Shown one piece after another: positions 34,004 to 41,476 of a DNA stretch of 44,649 nucleotides. Every line of letters begins with the position of its first letter. The stretch's first letter is position 1. This stretch comes from Bacteroidota bacterium (GTDB lineage: Bacteria > Bacteroidota > Bacteroidia > JABDFU01), in NCBI GenBank assembly GCA_016183775.1, contig JACPDY010000152.1:1-44649 (forward strand). Direction: 5' to 3'. Made by a program: the position numbers and the translations under genes. The notes beneath the pieces are model-generated. The model made no database searches and had not been told where the DNA came from. It saw nothing but the letters and a program-made list of their open reading frames with translations.

Positions 34004-34393
34004 TCATTTTAGTCTTTCCAAACGTCCTTTTCGTTTAATTAAATTTTTGTAGTCCCATTGAATTTCTATCGATTTTTTAAGCCAACGTTTTAAATCTTTT
34101 ATGTTTACTTGTTTCACAGATGTGTATCGGGCTTCGGCAGCTTTAAAACTACCTTCCTTTTGTAAGCCTTTCTCTTCAAAAGATTGACCGCTCCAAAACA
34201 ACAATCGAATACAACTTTTCAGTTTACTATATCCAACAATTGGATTTCCGTCTAAAAACCAGACAGGGTGTGCATGCCATATTTTATTTTCCGCTTCAGG
34301 TAAATTGCGGCAAATCTCCTGCGAAAGTAAATTACAAATTTTCCTCTCCTCAATTAATTGAGCATCATTGTAGGCTTGAATTTCTTTATTCAT
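34004..34393 (-). CDS. DUF1801-family protein
   Basis: A 129-residue cytoplasmic protein with the YdhG/DUF1801 pattern: ENKIWHAHPVWFLDGNPIVGYSKLKSCIRLLFWSGQSFEEKGL, then a Lys/Arg-rich helical end. Family function is unknown; members often sit near stress or iron-related genes. It has no obvious partner here, and its stop lies 14 bp from the convergent B12-binding gene. Confidence 0.75.
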   Translation of the reverse strand: MNKEIQAYNDAQLIEERKICNLLSQEICRNLPEAENKIWHAHPVWFLDGNPIVGYSKLKSCIRLLFWSGQSFEEKGLQKEGSFKAAEARYTSVKQVNIKDLKRWLKKSIEIQWDYKNLIKRKGRLERLK

Positions 34394-34454
34394 CTATTGT
34401 CTCTTTGTTTTGTGGAGAAGCTAATTTACAATAAAAATAATCCCGGAGGCCACA

Positions 34455-35363
34455 CTACTTAATGATGTCTCCCGATTTCAACGACATACTCACCTCAAAC
34501 AATTCCGAAGTATCCCCATCACTATCGGTAATCAGCAGCAAATGCAAAACGCCTGTAGGATCAATATGGCGTAAAGCGATCGATTCAACTTTTATTTTCA
34601 ATGTCAGCCCTCTGTCAGTAATTGGTATGCAAACGGGGGTAATATTGTCGGTTAATGTTTGCAGGTTAATAATGCCGACAAAACTGCCCAACACTTCACC
34701 ATCATCATACCAGTTAGGTGTATTTTCAACCGATGCTGTAAAAAGTATTTTCTTTTTATCGGGAGTAATTGTTGCGCCCGAAAAACCTGCTTCAATGCCC
34801 TTTATTTCAGCCAGCTTAAAATGAAAAACTTCCGGGACAGGACAAATACCGCCATTATTTATGTGTTCAAGAAATGCAGTTAGGCTTAATTTAAAAATAA
34901 TATTCTTCCCCCGGTTAAGCAGGTAAAGGTTTTCGGGATCAGCGACAGCGCCCTCAATATTAAGTTCGCCTGCATTCAGCTTAATGGCCTCGCGAATGGT
35001 TTTATAAAATGTTTCTAAGGAGTAGGTTTTATAATTTGCCGGGTTGTTCACACTAACCCGTACCAGCACATCCCGTTGCGGTGATTTTGAGCCCGAACCG
35101 AATATGAACAGTTCCTGCTTATTTCCCGATCCAACATAAGTCATTGCTTCAAAATCGGGTTTTAGAGGTTTGGGGATCTTACCGTCTTTCAATCCTTCTG
35201 CTGATCTGATCCGGAACTTTTCCACCACACGATATTGCTTATCAAGTTTAAACAGCCAGGGCGTATTATCGCCAATTATATATATTGTATTATCAATAAT
35301 ATCAATGCCTGAAGCTGAAGGGATGCCCTTAAGTATATGCCTGTTTAAAACGGAAAGCTTCAT
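34455..35363 (-). CDS. Beta-propeller-like protein (DUF6929-like)
   Basis: A 302-residue protein from ATG 35363; the open frame reaches a GTG 33 bases upstream, which I think is not the start. It has repeated strand-rich blades (GIDIIDNTIYIIGDNTPWLFKLDKQYRVVEKF, NLYLLNRGKNIIFKLSL, HLLLITDSDGDTSELFEV). It looks like the Bacteroidota DUF6929 family, but I cannot confirm this. No signal peptide is visible, so it is probably cytoplasmic. Function unknown. It is divergent from the T9SS cargo gene, with about 200 bp between. Confidence 0.7.
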   Translation of the reverse strand: MKLSVLNRHILKGIPSASGIDIIDNTIYIIGDNTPWLFKLDKQYRVVEKFRIRSAEGLKDGKIPKPLKPDFEAMTYVGSGNKQELFIFGSGSKSPQRDVLVRVSVNNPANYKTYSLETFYKTIREAIKLNAGELNIEGAVADPENLYLLNRGKNIIFKLSLTAFLEHINNGGICPVPEVFHFKLAEIKGIEAGFSGATITPDKKKILFTASVENTPNWYDDGEVLGSFVGIINLQTLTDNITPVCIPITDRGLTLKIKVESIALRHIDPTGVLHLLLITDSDGDTSELFEVSMSLKSGDIIK

Positions 35364-35563
35364 AGTAAGGTTTAAATTATTGGTGTTTGCATACACATTT
35401 CGCGCCCGGCTAAGTATGGCTCAAGTTATTGATTAAAAGGTATTGATTTACGCTGCCGGAATAATTTATCAACTCAGTATAAATACTGATTTTTTAAATT
35501 CAAAATAATTTTATTTTAGTCGGCCCAAATACAATACAAAAATAGTTTGGAAACTGATTTATA

Positions 35564-38500
35564 ATGTTTCGTCCCGGTAAAATAGTTTTATTTTTTTATT
35601 TGTTACTATGCTCAATCACTATTGCGGCGCAAAAGGAAACGGCAATGGTAACACAGAAATTAAGCTATTATATTTATTCATACGCTGTTGACACAACAAC
35701 AAATGTGTTATACTATGGCGGCAATTCCAGCGGCATAATACTTGGCGCTATTGATGGTACGACCGGCAATGCTGTGTCCTGGGGACCTTTTGGGTTAGGC
35801 GGAGGAGACATTGTGACACAGGTTTTATTTTCGGACAACAAGATATACATTGCAGGATCTTTTTCTCAGGTCAAAGGATCTGCACGGAAAAACATAGCAG
35901 CTATTGATGTAAGCGGGAGTGTTCTGCCATGGAATCCTTCAGGAAGAGGAGTGAATATTGCGGGCCCTACAAATATAGCCGCGGATAAAAATTATTTATA
36001 CGTCGGCGATTTTTCTTTTACAGCACTTTCTGTTATAAGTAAAGCGACGGGATACCTGATAAATGATTCTGTTATTGTTGAGGATGCCGGAGCCCCCATG
36101 CTGAAAATTGTTTATGGAGATAGTCTGATAGCAGCGCTTACGGAATATGAGCTTATTCTTTACAAATGGGAATACAATGCTTTTCTCGAACCTGTCGCGT
36201 TAAGGATCGTTGGGAGGGAGGACCTTTCATCTTATGGATTTTATTTTGATCCGCAGCAATATTATGGCAGGGGAGGAGCGGCCCTTGTCATATTAAACAG
36301 AAATATATATGTTATGGATAATTTTATTTACAGCGGTAAACACAGCGGGGCTTTGAAGTTTAAATGGAATTCTCTGAATAATCAATTAACAAAGCAAAAC
36401 TACGATATTGATATGTGGTCGCTTTGCTCGTCGCCGATACGACCACCTGAAGTGCCGGATTACCTGGTTCAACCTAAAATTAATAATGCCGCGTATTACG
36501 ACAGCACATTATATATAGGAGGATTTGAACTTTCAGATTTGAACAGGGGTTCCTGCGGCGATCCATATTCCATAATATCTTCAAGTCCTTATATTTCCAA
36601 TTCCTCCAAAGGCTTTTCAGGTAATTTACTTTTCGGTCCTGACTATTATGATGTCCGTCAGTTGAAGGCAGTAAACAATACGCTCTACCAGGTTTCAACA
36701 CGCGAATATGTTTCCGGTCCTGATAAGTATACAATTGACAGCATAAGTGCGTATTGTCTCACTCCAATGCGGCCCGGGAAGTTTGCAGTTTATAAGGCTG
36801 CTGTCTGTCCGGAAGATATGGGGGTTAAGTATGAAGTGCCGAAGGTTCCGGGCACAACATATTCGTGGACATACAGCGGGACGGGAGCCGTAATACATTC
36901 AACCGGGGCCAATAGCATAACGATGGATTTTTCAATGAATCCCGGTCCCGGAGATCTGACTGTGATAGCAATAAGTACCTGCGGACTGAAGAGTGCTCCC
37001 CGCACATTTCATATTATTATTAATACTCCGCCTGATGCAAATGCCGGTCCGGATAAGGAAATAAATTGTACGGATAAAACAGTTGTGTTATTAGGATCAT
37101 CAACTACATCGGGTGTTATGTATAGTTGGAAGAGACCGGATGGCTCCATCACAACCAATGCTCAGCCCACCGCCAGCAAAGCGGGGCAGTATATTTTAAC
37201 AGTTTTGGAAACAACGAATGGTTGTCATTGGCGCGATACAGCTATTGTAACTATCGATACAATTAAACCTGTTCCGTTGATACCATCCGGAAATAACACA
37301 CTTACATGTTTTAAAAACACAATATCGATCAATGGAGGCTCATCGGGCAGTGCAGATTCTTTACGTTGGAAAGATGCAGAAGGGGTATCGTGGCCAAACC
37401 CATTGCAAACCGGCACAGCAGGGAATTATAAATTAATTGTGCTGAACACAACGAATGGTTGTGTTGCTGTGGATAGTGTAACTGTCTCATCCAATAAAAT
37501 ATCTCCGACAGTTTCGGCTTCATTTACCAGCGCCGATCTTACCTGCAAAACCGACACCCTTATTTTAATTGGCAGTACTATGACCTCAAATACAAAACTT
37601 GAATGGCTGGGAACGGGAGATACAATGTTAAATCCTACAGCAATTACAAAGGCAGGAGTTTATTTACTCATGGCGACAGATACTTCAAACGGATGCAGAT
37701 CTACTCAAGCAGTAAACATTAATTACAGACAATACTCCCCGGCTATAAATGTCCCTGCCGGGAAAACAATTACATGTTCATCGCCTTCAATAATTTTAAA
37801 TGGTTCATCAGTATCACTCAATACGGTACTTGGCTGGAAAGGTCCCGGAAGCTATGTTTCAACTAACCCGGCAACGGTAACTGATACCGGTATTTATATT
37901 CTGACCGTAACGGATACCATCAACGGCTGCCAAAGTATTCAACAGGTAAATGTAGATGCAAAATTATCTTTAGCGATCAACAAAGCGACTGATACTACCA
38001 TTTGTCCGGGTGGAACGGTTTCACTTTGGGCCTCTCCTTTGGGAGGAACTCCCGGCTATACATATACCTGGCTGAATAAAGGCGCTGTGATAGGAAGCGG
38101 CAATACGCAAATAGTTTCTGCTACAGATACAATGGTTTATGTCGTTTCGATCTCTGATAATAATGGTTGCATTGGGACGGACAGCATTCAAGTATATGTT
38201 CCGGATCCGCTTGCTTCTGTAGTTAAAGCTTTTCAATCATGCGATCCAAAGAATGCAAGCGGGACTTTGCAAATTGCCGCTTCAAAGGGCGTTCCGCCGT
38301 ACCAATATTCGATCGATGGAAATAATTTTCAATCCGCTCCGGTATTTTCAGGTCTGGGGTTGGGGCAATATACTGTAACGATCAAAGATACATTAGGCTG
38401 CATACAAACAACATCAGCTGAAATATCAAGAAGCAGTTTATTGCCTAAAGTTGATTTCCTGGTGTCTACCAATAATGCGAAAGGTGACACACTTGTTATT

Positions 38501-38977
38501 GTAGATATCAGCGATCCGAGACCGGATAAAGTTACCTGGCAGTTACCTGCGGGCGCCCAGCTGCTCGATACGAATTCATTCGCACCAACTATTATTTATG
38601 ATAAAACGGGTTCGTTCATTCTTACCATGAAAGCGTACTTTGGCACATGTGAAATGCAATTGAATAAGACAATTAATTTTACTCCGGCCGATTCTATATC
38701 GGCTAATGTTAATGGCAGCAATGGTATTGAGGAGATCAAGATCTATCCCAATCCCAATAATGGAACCTTTACGGTTGAAATAAAATTATTTGTGAAACAG
38801 GCATTTGTTTTACAGGTGTATGATGCTAAGAGTATTGAAAAGTACAAACAGGCCATCTCTCCGTCCAGCTATTATTTTGGTTCGATCACTATCCCGGAGG
38901 CTGAGAATGGAACGTATATTTTAAAGGTAACAGCGGAACACGATTCGAAACAACGTTCAATTATTGTTACCCAATAA
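35564..38977 (+). CDS. Large T9SS-exported adhesin-like protein (Ig/PKD-like and SprB repeats)
   Basis: An 1137-residue surface protein. A signal peptide (to about ITIAAQ, residue 23) leads to a propeller-like N-terminal half (NVLYYGGNSSGIILGAID, KIYIAGSFSQVKG). Next is a PKD-like domain around TTYSWTYSGTGAVI, then four tandem Ig-like repeats of about 80 residues, each opening with a (L/I)-(T/N)-C and closing with NGC, so each likely has one disulfide. An SprB-type repeat follows (PPYQYSIDGNNFQSAPVFSGLGLGQYTVTIKD). The C-terminal type A sorting domain is IYPNPNNGTFTVEIK to the end. The domain set points to a secreted adhesin exported by the PorW/PorZ pathway. It is 15 bp upstream of an outer-membrane barrel gene, probably one operon. 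No catalytic domain is seen. Confidence 0.85.
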   Translation: MFRPGKIVLFFYLLLCSITIAAQKETAMVTQKLSYYIYSYAVDTTTNVLYYGGNSSGIILGAIDGTTGNAVSWGPFGLGGGDIVTQVLFSDNKIYIAGSFSQVKGSARKNIAAIDVSGSVLPWNPSGRGVNIAGPTNIAADKNYLYVGDFSFTALSVISKATGYLINDSVIVEDAGAPMLKIVYGDSLIAALTEYELILYKWEYNAFLEPVALRIVGREDLSSYGFYFDPQQYYGRGGAALVILNRNIYVMDNFIYSGKHSGALKFKWNSLNNQLTKQNYDIDMWSLCSSPIRPPEVPDYLVQPKINNAAYYDSTLYIGGFELSDLNRGSCGDPYSIISSSPYISNSSKGFSGNLLFGPDYYDVRQLKAVNNTLYQVSTREYVSGPDKYTIDSISAYCLTPMRPGKFAVYKAAVCPEDMGVKYEVPKVPGTTYSWTYSGTGAVIHSTGANSITMDFSMNPGPGDLTVIAISTCGLKSAPRTFHIIINTPPDANAGPDKEINCTDKTVVLLGSSTTSGVMYSWKRPDGSITTNAQPTASKAGQYILTVLETTNGCHWRDTAIVTIDTIKPVPLIPSGNNTLTCFKNTISINGGSSGSADSLRWKDAEGVSWPNPLQTGTAGNYKLIVLNTTNGCVAVDSVTVSSNKISPTVSASFTSADLTCKTDTLILIGSTMTSNTKLEWLGTGDTMLNPTAITKAGVYLLMATDTSNGCRSTQAVNINYRQYSPAINVPAGKTITCSSPSIILNGSSVSLNTVLGWKGPGSYVSTNPATVTDTGIYILTVTDTINGCQSIQQVNVDAKLSLAINKATDTTICPGGTVSLWASPLGGTPGYTYTWLNKGAVIGSGNTQIVSATDTMVYVVSISDNNGCIGTDSIQVYVPDPLASVVKAFQSCDPKNASGTLQIAASKGVPPYQYSIDGNNFQSAPVFSGLGLGQYTVTIKDTLGCIQTTSAEISRSSLLPKVDFLVSTNNAKGDTLVIVDISDPRPDKVTWQLPAGAQLLDTNSFAPTIIYDKTGSFILTMKAYFGTCEMQLNKTINFTPADSISANVNGSNGIEEIKIYPNPNNGTFTVEIKLFVKQAFVLQVYDAKSIEKYKQAISPSSYYFGSITIPEAENGTYILKVTAEHDSKQRSIIVTQ

Positions 38978-38992
38978 CATTCATAATCCGGC

Positions 38993-40693
38993 ATGCGCCT
39001 TTCGCTATTTCAAACCTCACTTTTTCTTTTAAGCGCATTTAGTTCTATTGCCCAGAATATTGAAAAGCTTGGACAAAAGGGTATGCTTAAAATAAGCGGG
39101 GGCGCTAATTTTTCGTCTATTGTTTATGCTGCCAAGGGAATACAGGCGCGCAGGGATCCATTCACCTGGTTCATGTCGGGCAGCCTTAATTTCTCTGTAC
39201 TTGACTGGAGCATCCCATTTAATTATAGTTACAGCAACCAGCATGGAACGTTCACACAGCCTTTCAATCAGCTAAGTTTGGCGCCACAGTACAAATGGAT
39301 TAAAGGATATGCGGGATATAACAGCATGACCTTTTCATCATATACAATGGCGGGCTATGTTTTTCTGGGTGGAGGGATTGAGCTGAACCCGGGTAATTGG
39401 CGCATCAGTGCGATGTATGGGAGACTCAATAAGCCGGTGCCTTATGATGCGATCGCGGACTCGGACGCGAACATGGCTTATAAACGGATGGGATATGGTG
39501 CAAAGGCAGGATATGAGAAAAATGGACATGCTATGCATTTGATCCTCTTCAAAGCAAGTGATGACCCGTTTTCAATTCCTTTCATACCATTAAATACCGC
39601 AGTTTTGCCAAAAGATAATATGGCGATCAGTTTGATAGGGAAAACAAAACTAAACACACATTTTTCGCTTGAGGGAGAATATGCGTTGTCGGGGTTGACA
39701 AGAAACATATTGTCTGCGGAAGACGCAGCCACAGACCGCAAAAATTATTTCCCCGGGTTATTTATTATGCGATCGACTTCGCAGTTTTTCAGCGCGTATA
39801 AAACCGCTTTTGCGTATCATGCACAACAATTTAATATTCAGCTGCAATATGAGCGTGTAGCACCGGATTACCAGACACTTGGCGCGTATTATTTCAATAA
39901 TGATCTGGAGAATATCACTTTAGCTCCGTCCCTGAGCCTGCTGAAGGGAAAATTAAATCTTAGTCTGAATTCGGGATTCCAGCGTAATAACCTTGATAAA
40001 ACAAAACTGAACGATACACGCAGATTTGTAAATGCTGCGAATGTCAATATGATGGTGAGTAACAAACTTTCGCTGAATGGCTCTTACTCAAACTTCAGCA
40101 GTTATACAAAAAACCGGCCGCAAAACGATCCTTTCTTTTACAATACACTCGATACTTTGAATTTTTACCAGGTGACGCAAAGTGCGAATACAGGCGTCAA
40201 CTATAACTTTGGCAATGCCAAACTAAAGCAAGGTTTTATGCTTTTTACATCCTACCAGGTAACCGGCCAGAGAACAGGTATGCAGGAGCAGGTGCCGTTT
40301 ATAGTTTATAGTGGCAACCTGGGCTACAACTTAAGTTGGCTGCCGACAAAAACAAACGGGAGTATTACGTTCAATATAAACCAAAGTGTGTTAGATGTAT
40401 TAACTACCACTTATTGGGGCCCGAACCTTTCAGTTGCGCAAACGTTCATGAATAGTGCATTGCGAATAAGCACAACCGGAACATTCAACCAGGTAGTAAT
40501 CAACGGGAAAACAAACAGTAATGTTTTTAATTCAAGAGTTGGAATTAATTATGTTCCCCAAATAAAAGAACCTAAATACGGGAAGCCAACATTGGGCATT
40601 ACCTGTAATTACTTAAAGCGATTGCCCTCTGAACAGAGTGTAAAGAAGTTCAACGAGCTTACCGCCACGATCAACCTGAGTTATTCCTTTTAG
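38993..40693 (+). CDS. Outer-membrane beta-barrel protein of unknown function
   Basis: A 566-residue protein. A signal peptide ends about AFSSIAQ (residue 21). The rest is built of alternating polar/aromatic strands (LNFSVLDWSIPFNYSYS, GNWRISAMYGRLN, KLNLSLNSGFQRNN, SLNGSYSNFSSYTKN) and ends in ATINLSYSF, the terminal aromatic expected for outer-membrane barrels. I know no name for it. Its position directly behind a T9SS-exported adhesin suggests that it anchors or presents that protein, or is just co-expressed with it. Confidence 0.75.
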   Translation: MRLSLFQTSLFLLSAFSSIAQNIEKLGQKGMLKISGGANFSSIVYAAKGIQARRDPFTWFMSGSLNFSVLDWSIPFNYSYSNQHGTFTQPFNQLSLAPQYKWIKGYAGYNSMTFSSYTMAGYVFLGGGIELNPGNWRISAMYGRLNKPVPYDAIADSDANMAYKRMGYGAKAGYEKNGHAMHLILFKASDDPFSIPFIPLNTAVLPKDNMAISLIGKTKLNTHFSLEGEYALSGLTRNILSAEDAATDRKNYFPGLFIMRSTSQFFSAYKTAFAYHAQQFNIQLQYERVAPDYQTLGAYYFNNDLENITLAPSLSLLKGKLNLSLNSGFQRNNLDKTKLNDTRRFVNAANVNMMVSNKLSLNGSYSNFSSYTKNRPQNDPFFYNTLDTLNFYQVTQSANTGVNYNFGNAKLKQGFMLFTSYQVTGQRTGMQEQVPFIVYSGNLGYNLSWLPTKTNGSITFNINQSVLDVLTTTYWGPNLSVAQTFMNSALRISTTGTFNQVVINGKTNSNVFNSRVGINYVPQIKEPKYGKPTLGITCNYLKRLPSEQSVKKFNELTATINLSYSF

Positions 40694-40925
40694 TGTTTTA
40701 TCTCGGCAAACTCACGTGTCCTGAGTAATCGTATTCGTCACCCATAAAGTCGGTTACTTTAATATAAATTTTTAAACAAACCCCCATTAAAACACTTATA
40801 TATAGTGATATTCAGAGAGACTCCATTTTTCTGAAAAATTTCAGCATGGCTCATTTTTTGTTGTAATGAGGTTTTCTGTTTTTTGTCTCGTAAGTATTTT
40901 TAGGGTCGCGAGTTAAAAATTCTAT
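40694..40925. other. Gap between barrel protein and siaC-like gene
   Basis: AT-rich gap with a weak 6-bp stem, TTCAGA (40811-40816) and TCTGAA (40830-40835). No gene is seen. Confidence 0.35.
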
Positions 40926-40933
40926 TAATTTTG
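40926..40933 (+). promoter_or_regulatory. Possible -7 box for the siaC-like gene
   Basis: TAATTTTG matches TAnnTTTG, 27 nt before the ATG at 40960. No -33 TTTG is at standard spacing. Confidence 0.3.
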
Positions 40934-40959
40934 TTAGCTTCGCTTAACGAAAAATGTAA

Positions 40960-41337
40960 ATGCAGAAATTAGTTTTAGAAGGAACAGACAATACACCTAA
41001 GGTTATTTTTGACCCGGAAAATAATATTTTTGAAATTTCGGGTTCATCGCATCCTGAAAATCCCGCTAAATTTTACAACCCTCTTTTGAATTGGATAGAT
41101 GAGTATGCGAAAGCGCCGAATAAAGTAACTGAGCTTTCATTTAAACTTGATTATTTTAACTCATCAACAGCAAAATACATATTGAATATATTGTGGGGGT
41201 TTGAAAAAACTGCAAAAGAAGGTGTAAACAAAGTCATTTTTCATTGGTATTATCAGGAAGAAGATGTTGATGCCTTTGCTTCTGGCGAACGATATGCCCA
41301 GCTCACCACTTCCGAATTTCGTTTAGTTAAACATTAA
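40960..41337 (+). CDS. SiaC-family (DUF1987) regulatory phosphoprotein
   Basis: A 125-residue protein with the DUF1987/SiaC pattern: MQKLVLEGTDNTPKVIFDPENNIFEISGSSHPENPAKFYNPLLNWIDEYA and FKLDYFNSSTAKYILNILW. The SST in the latter matches the phosphorylatable Ser/Thr region of SiaC. In Pseudomonas, SiaC is dephosphorylated by the PP2C-type phosphatase SiaA, is phosphorylated by the kinase SiaB, and activates the diguanylate cyclase SiaD. No siaA, siaB or cyclase gene is in this window, so it is either orphan or served by a distant partner. Confidence 0.85.
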   Translation: MQKLVLEGTDNTPKVIFDPENNIFEISGSSHPENPAKFYNPLLNWIDEYAKAPNKVTELSFKLDYFNSSTAKYILNILWGFEKTAKEGVNKVIFHWYYQEEDVDAFASGERYAQLTTSEFRLVKH

Positions 41338-41431
41338 TTGCCGCAGGTCCGTCAGTCCCAATTCCTTTCAAATCAGATCATCTTTTTTCAATGTGTGGCT
41401 TGTATACCATTTCCCCATAATAGACTTGGGC

Positions 41432-41439
41432 TAAATTTG
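41432..41439 (+). promoter_or_regulatory. Possible -7 box for rnr
   Basis: TAAATTTG matches TAnnTTTG, 37 nt before the rnr ATG. A TTG lies too far upstream to be a clear -33 element. Confidence 0.3.
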
Positions 41440-41476
41440 TCTATAATTGTAATAAATTAAATCGAATCAATAATTA

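Noticed and set aside
35364-35396. GTG-initiated extension of the DUF6929-like gene
   Set aside because: An ATG 33 bases downstream starts just ahead of the recognisable protein; the extension has no family character that I can see.
37000-38000. Repetitive DNA in the adhesin gene taken as tandem nucleotide repeats or CRISPR
   Set aside because: The repetition is at protein level (four Ig-like domains of about 80 residues with diverged DNA), without short identical repeats and spacers.
40718-40733. Third parS site around CACGTG at 40.7 kb
   Set aside because: Only the CACGTG core is shared; the flanks (CTCACGTGTCCTGAG) do not match the TGTTNC/GAAACA arms.
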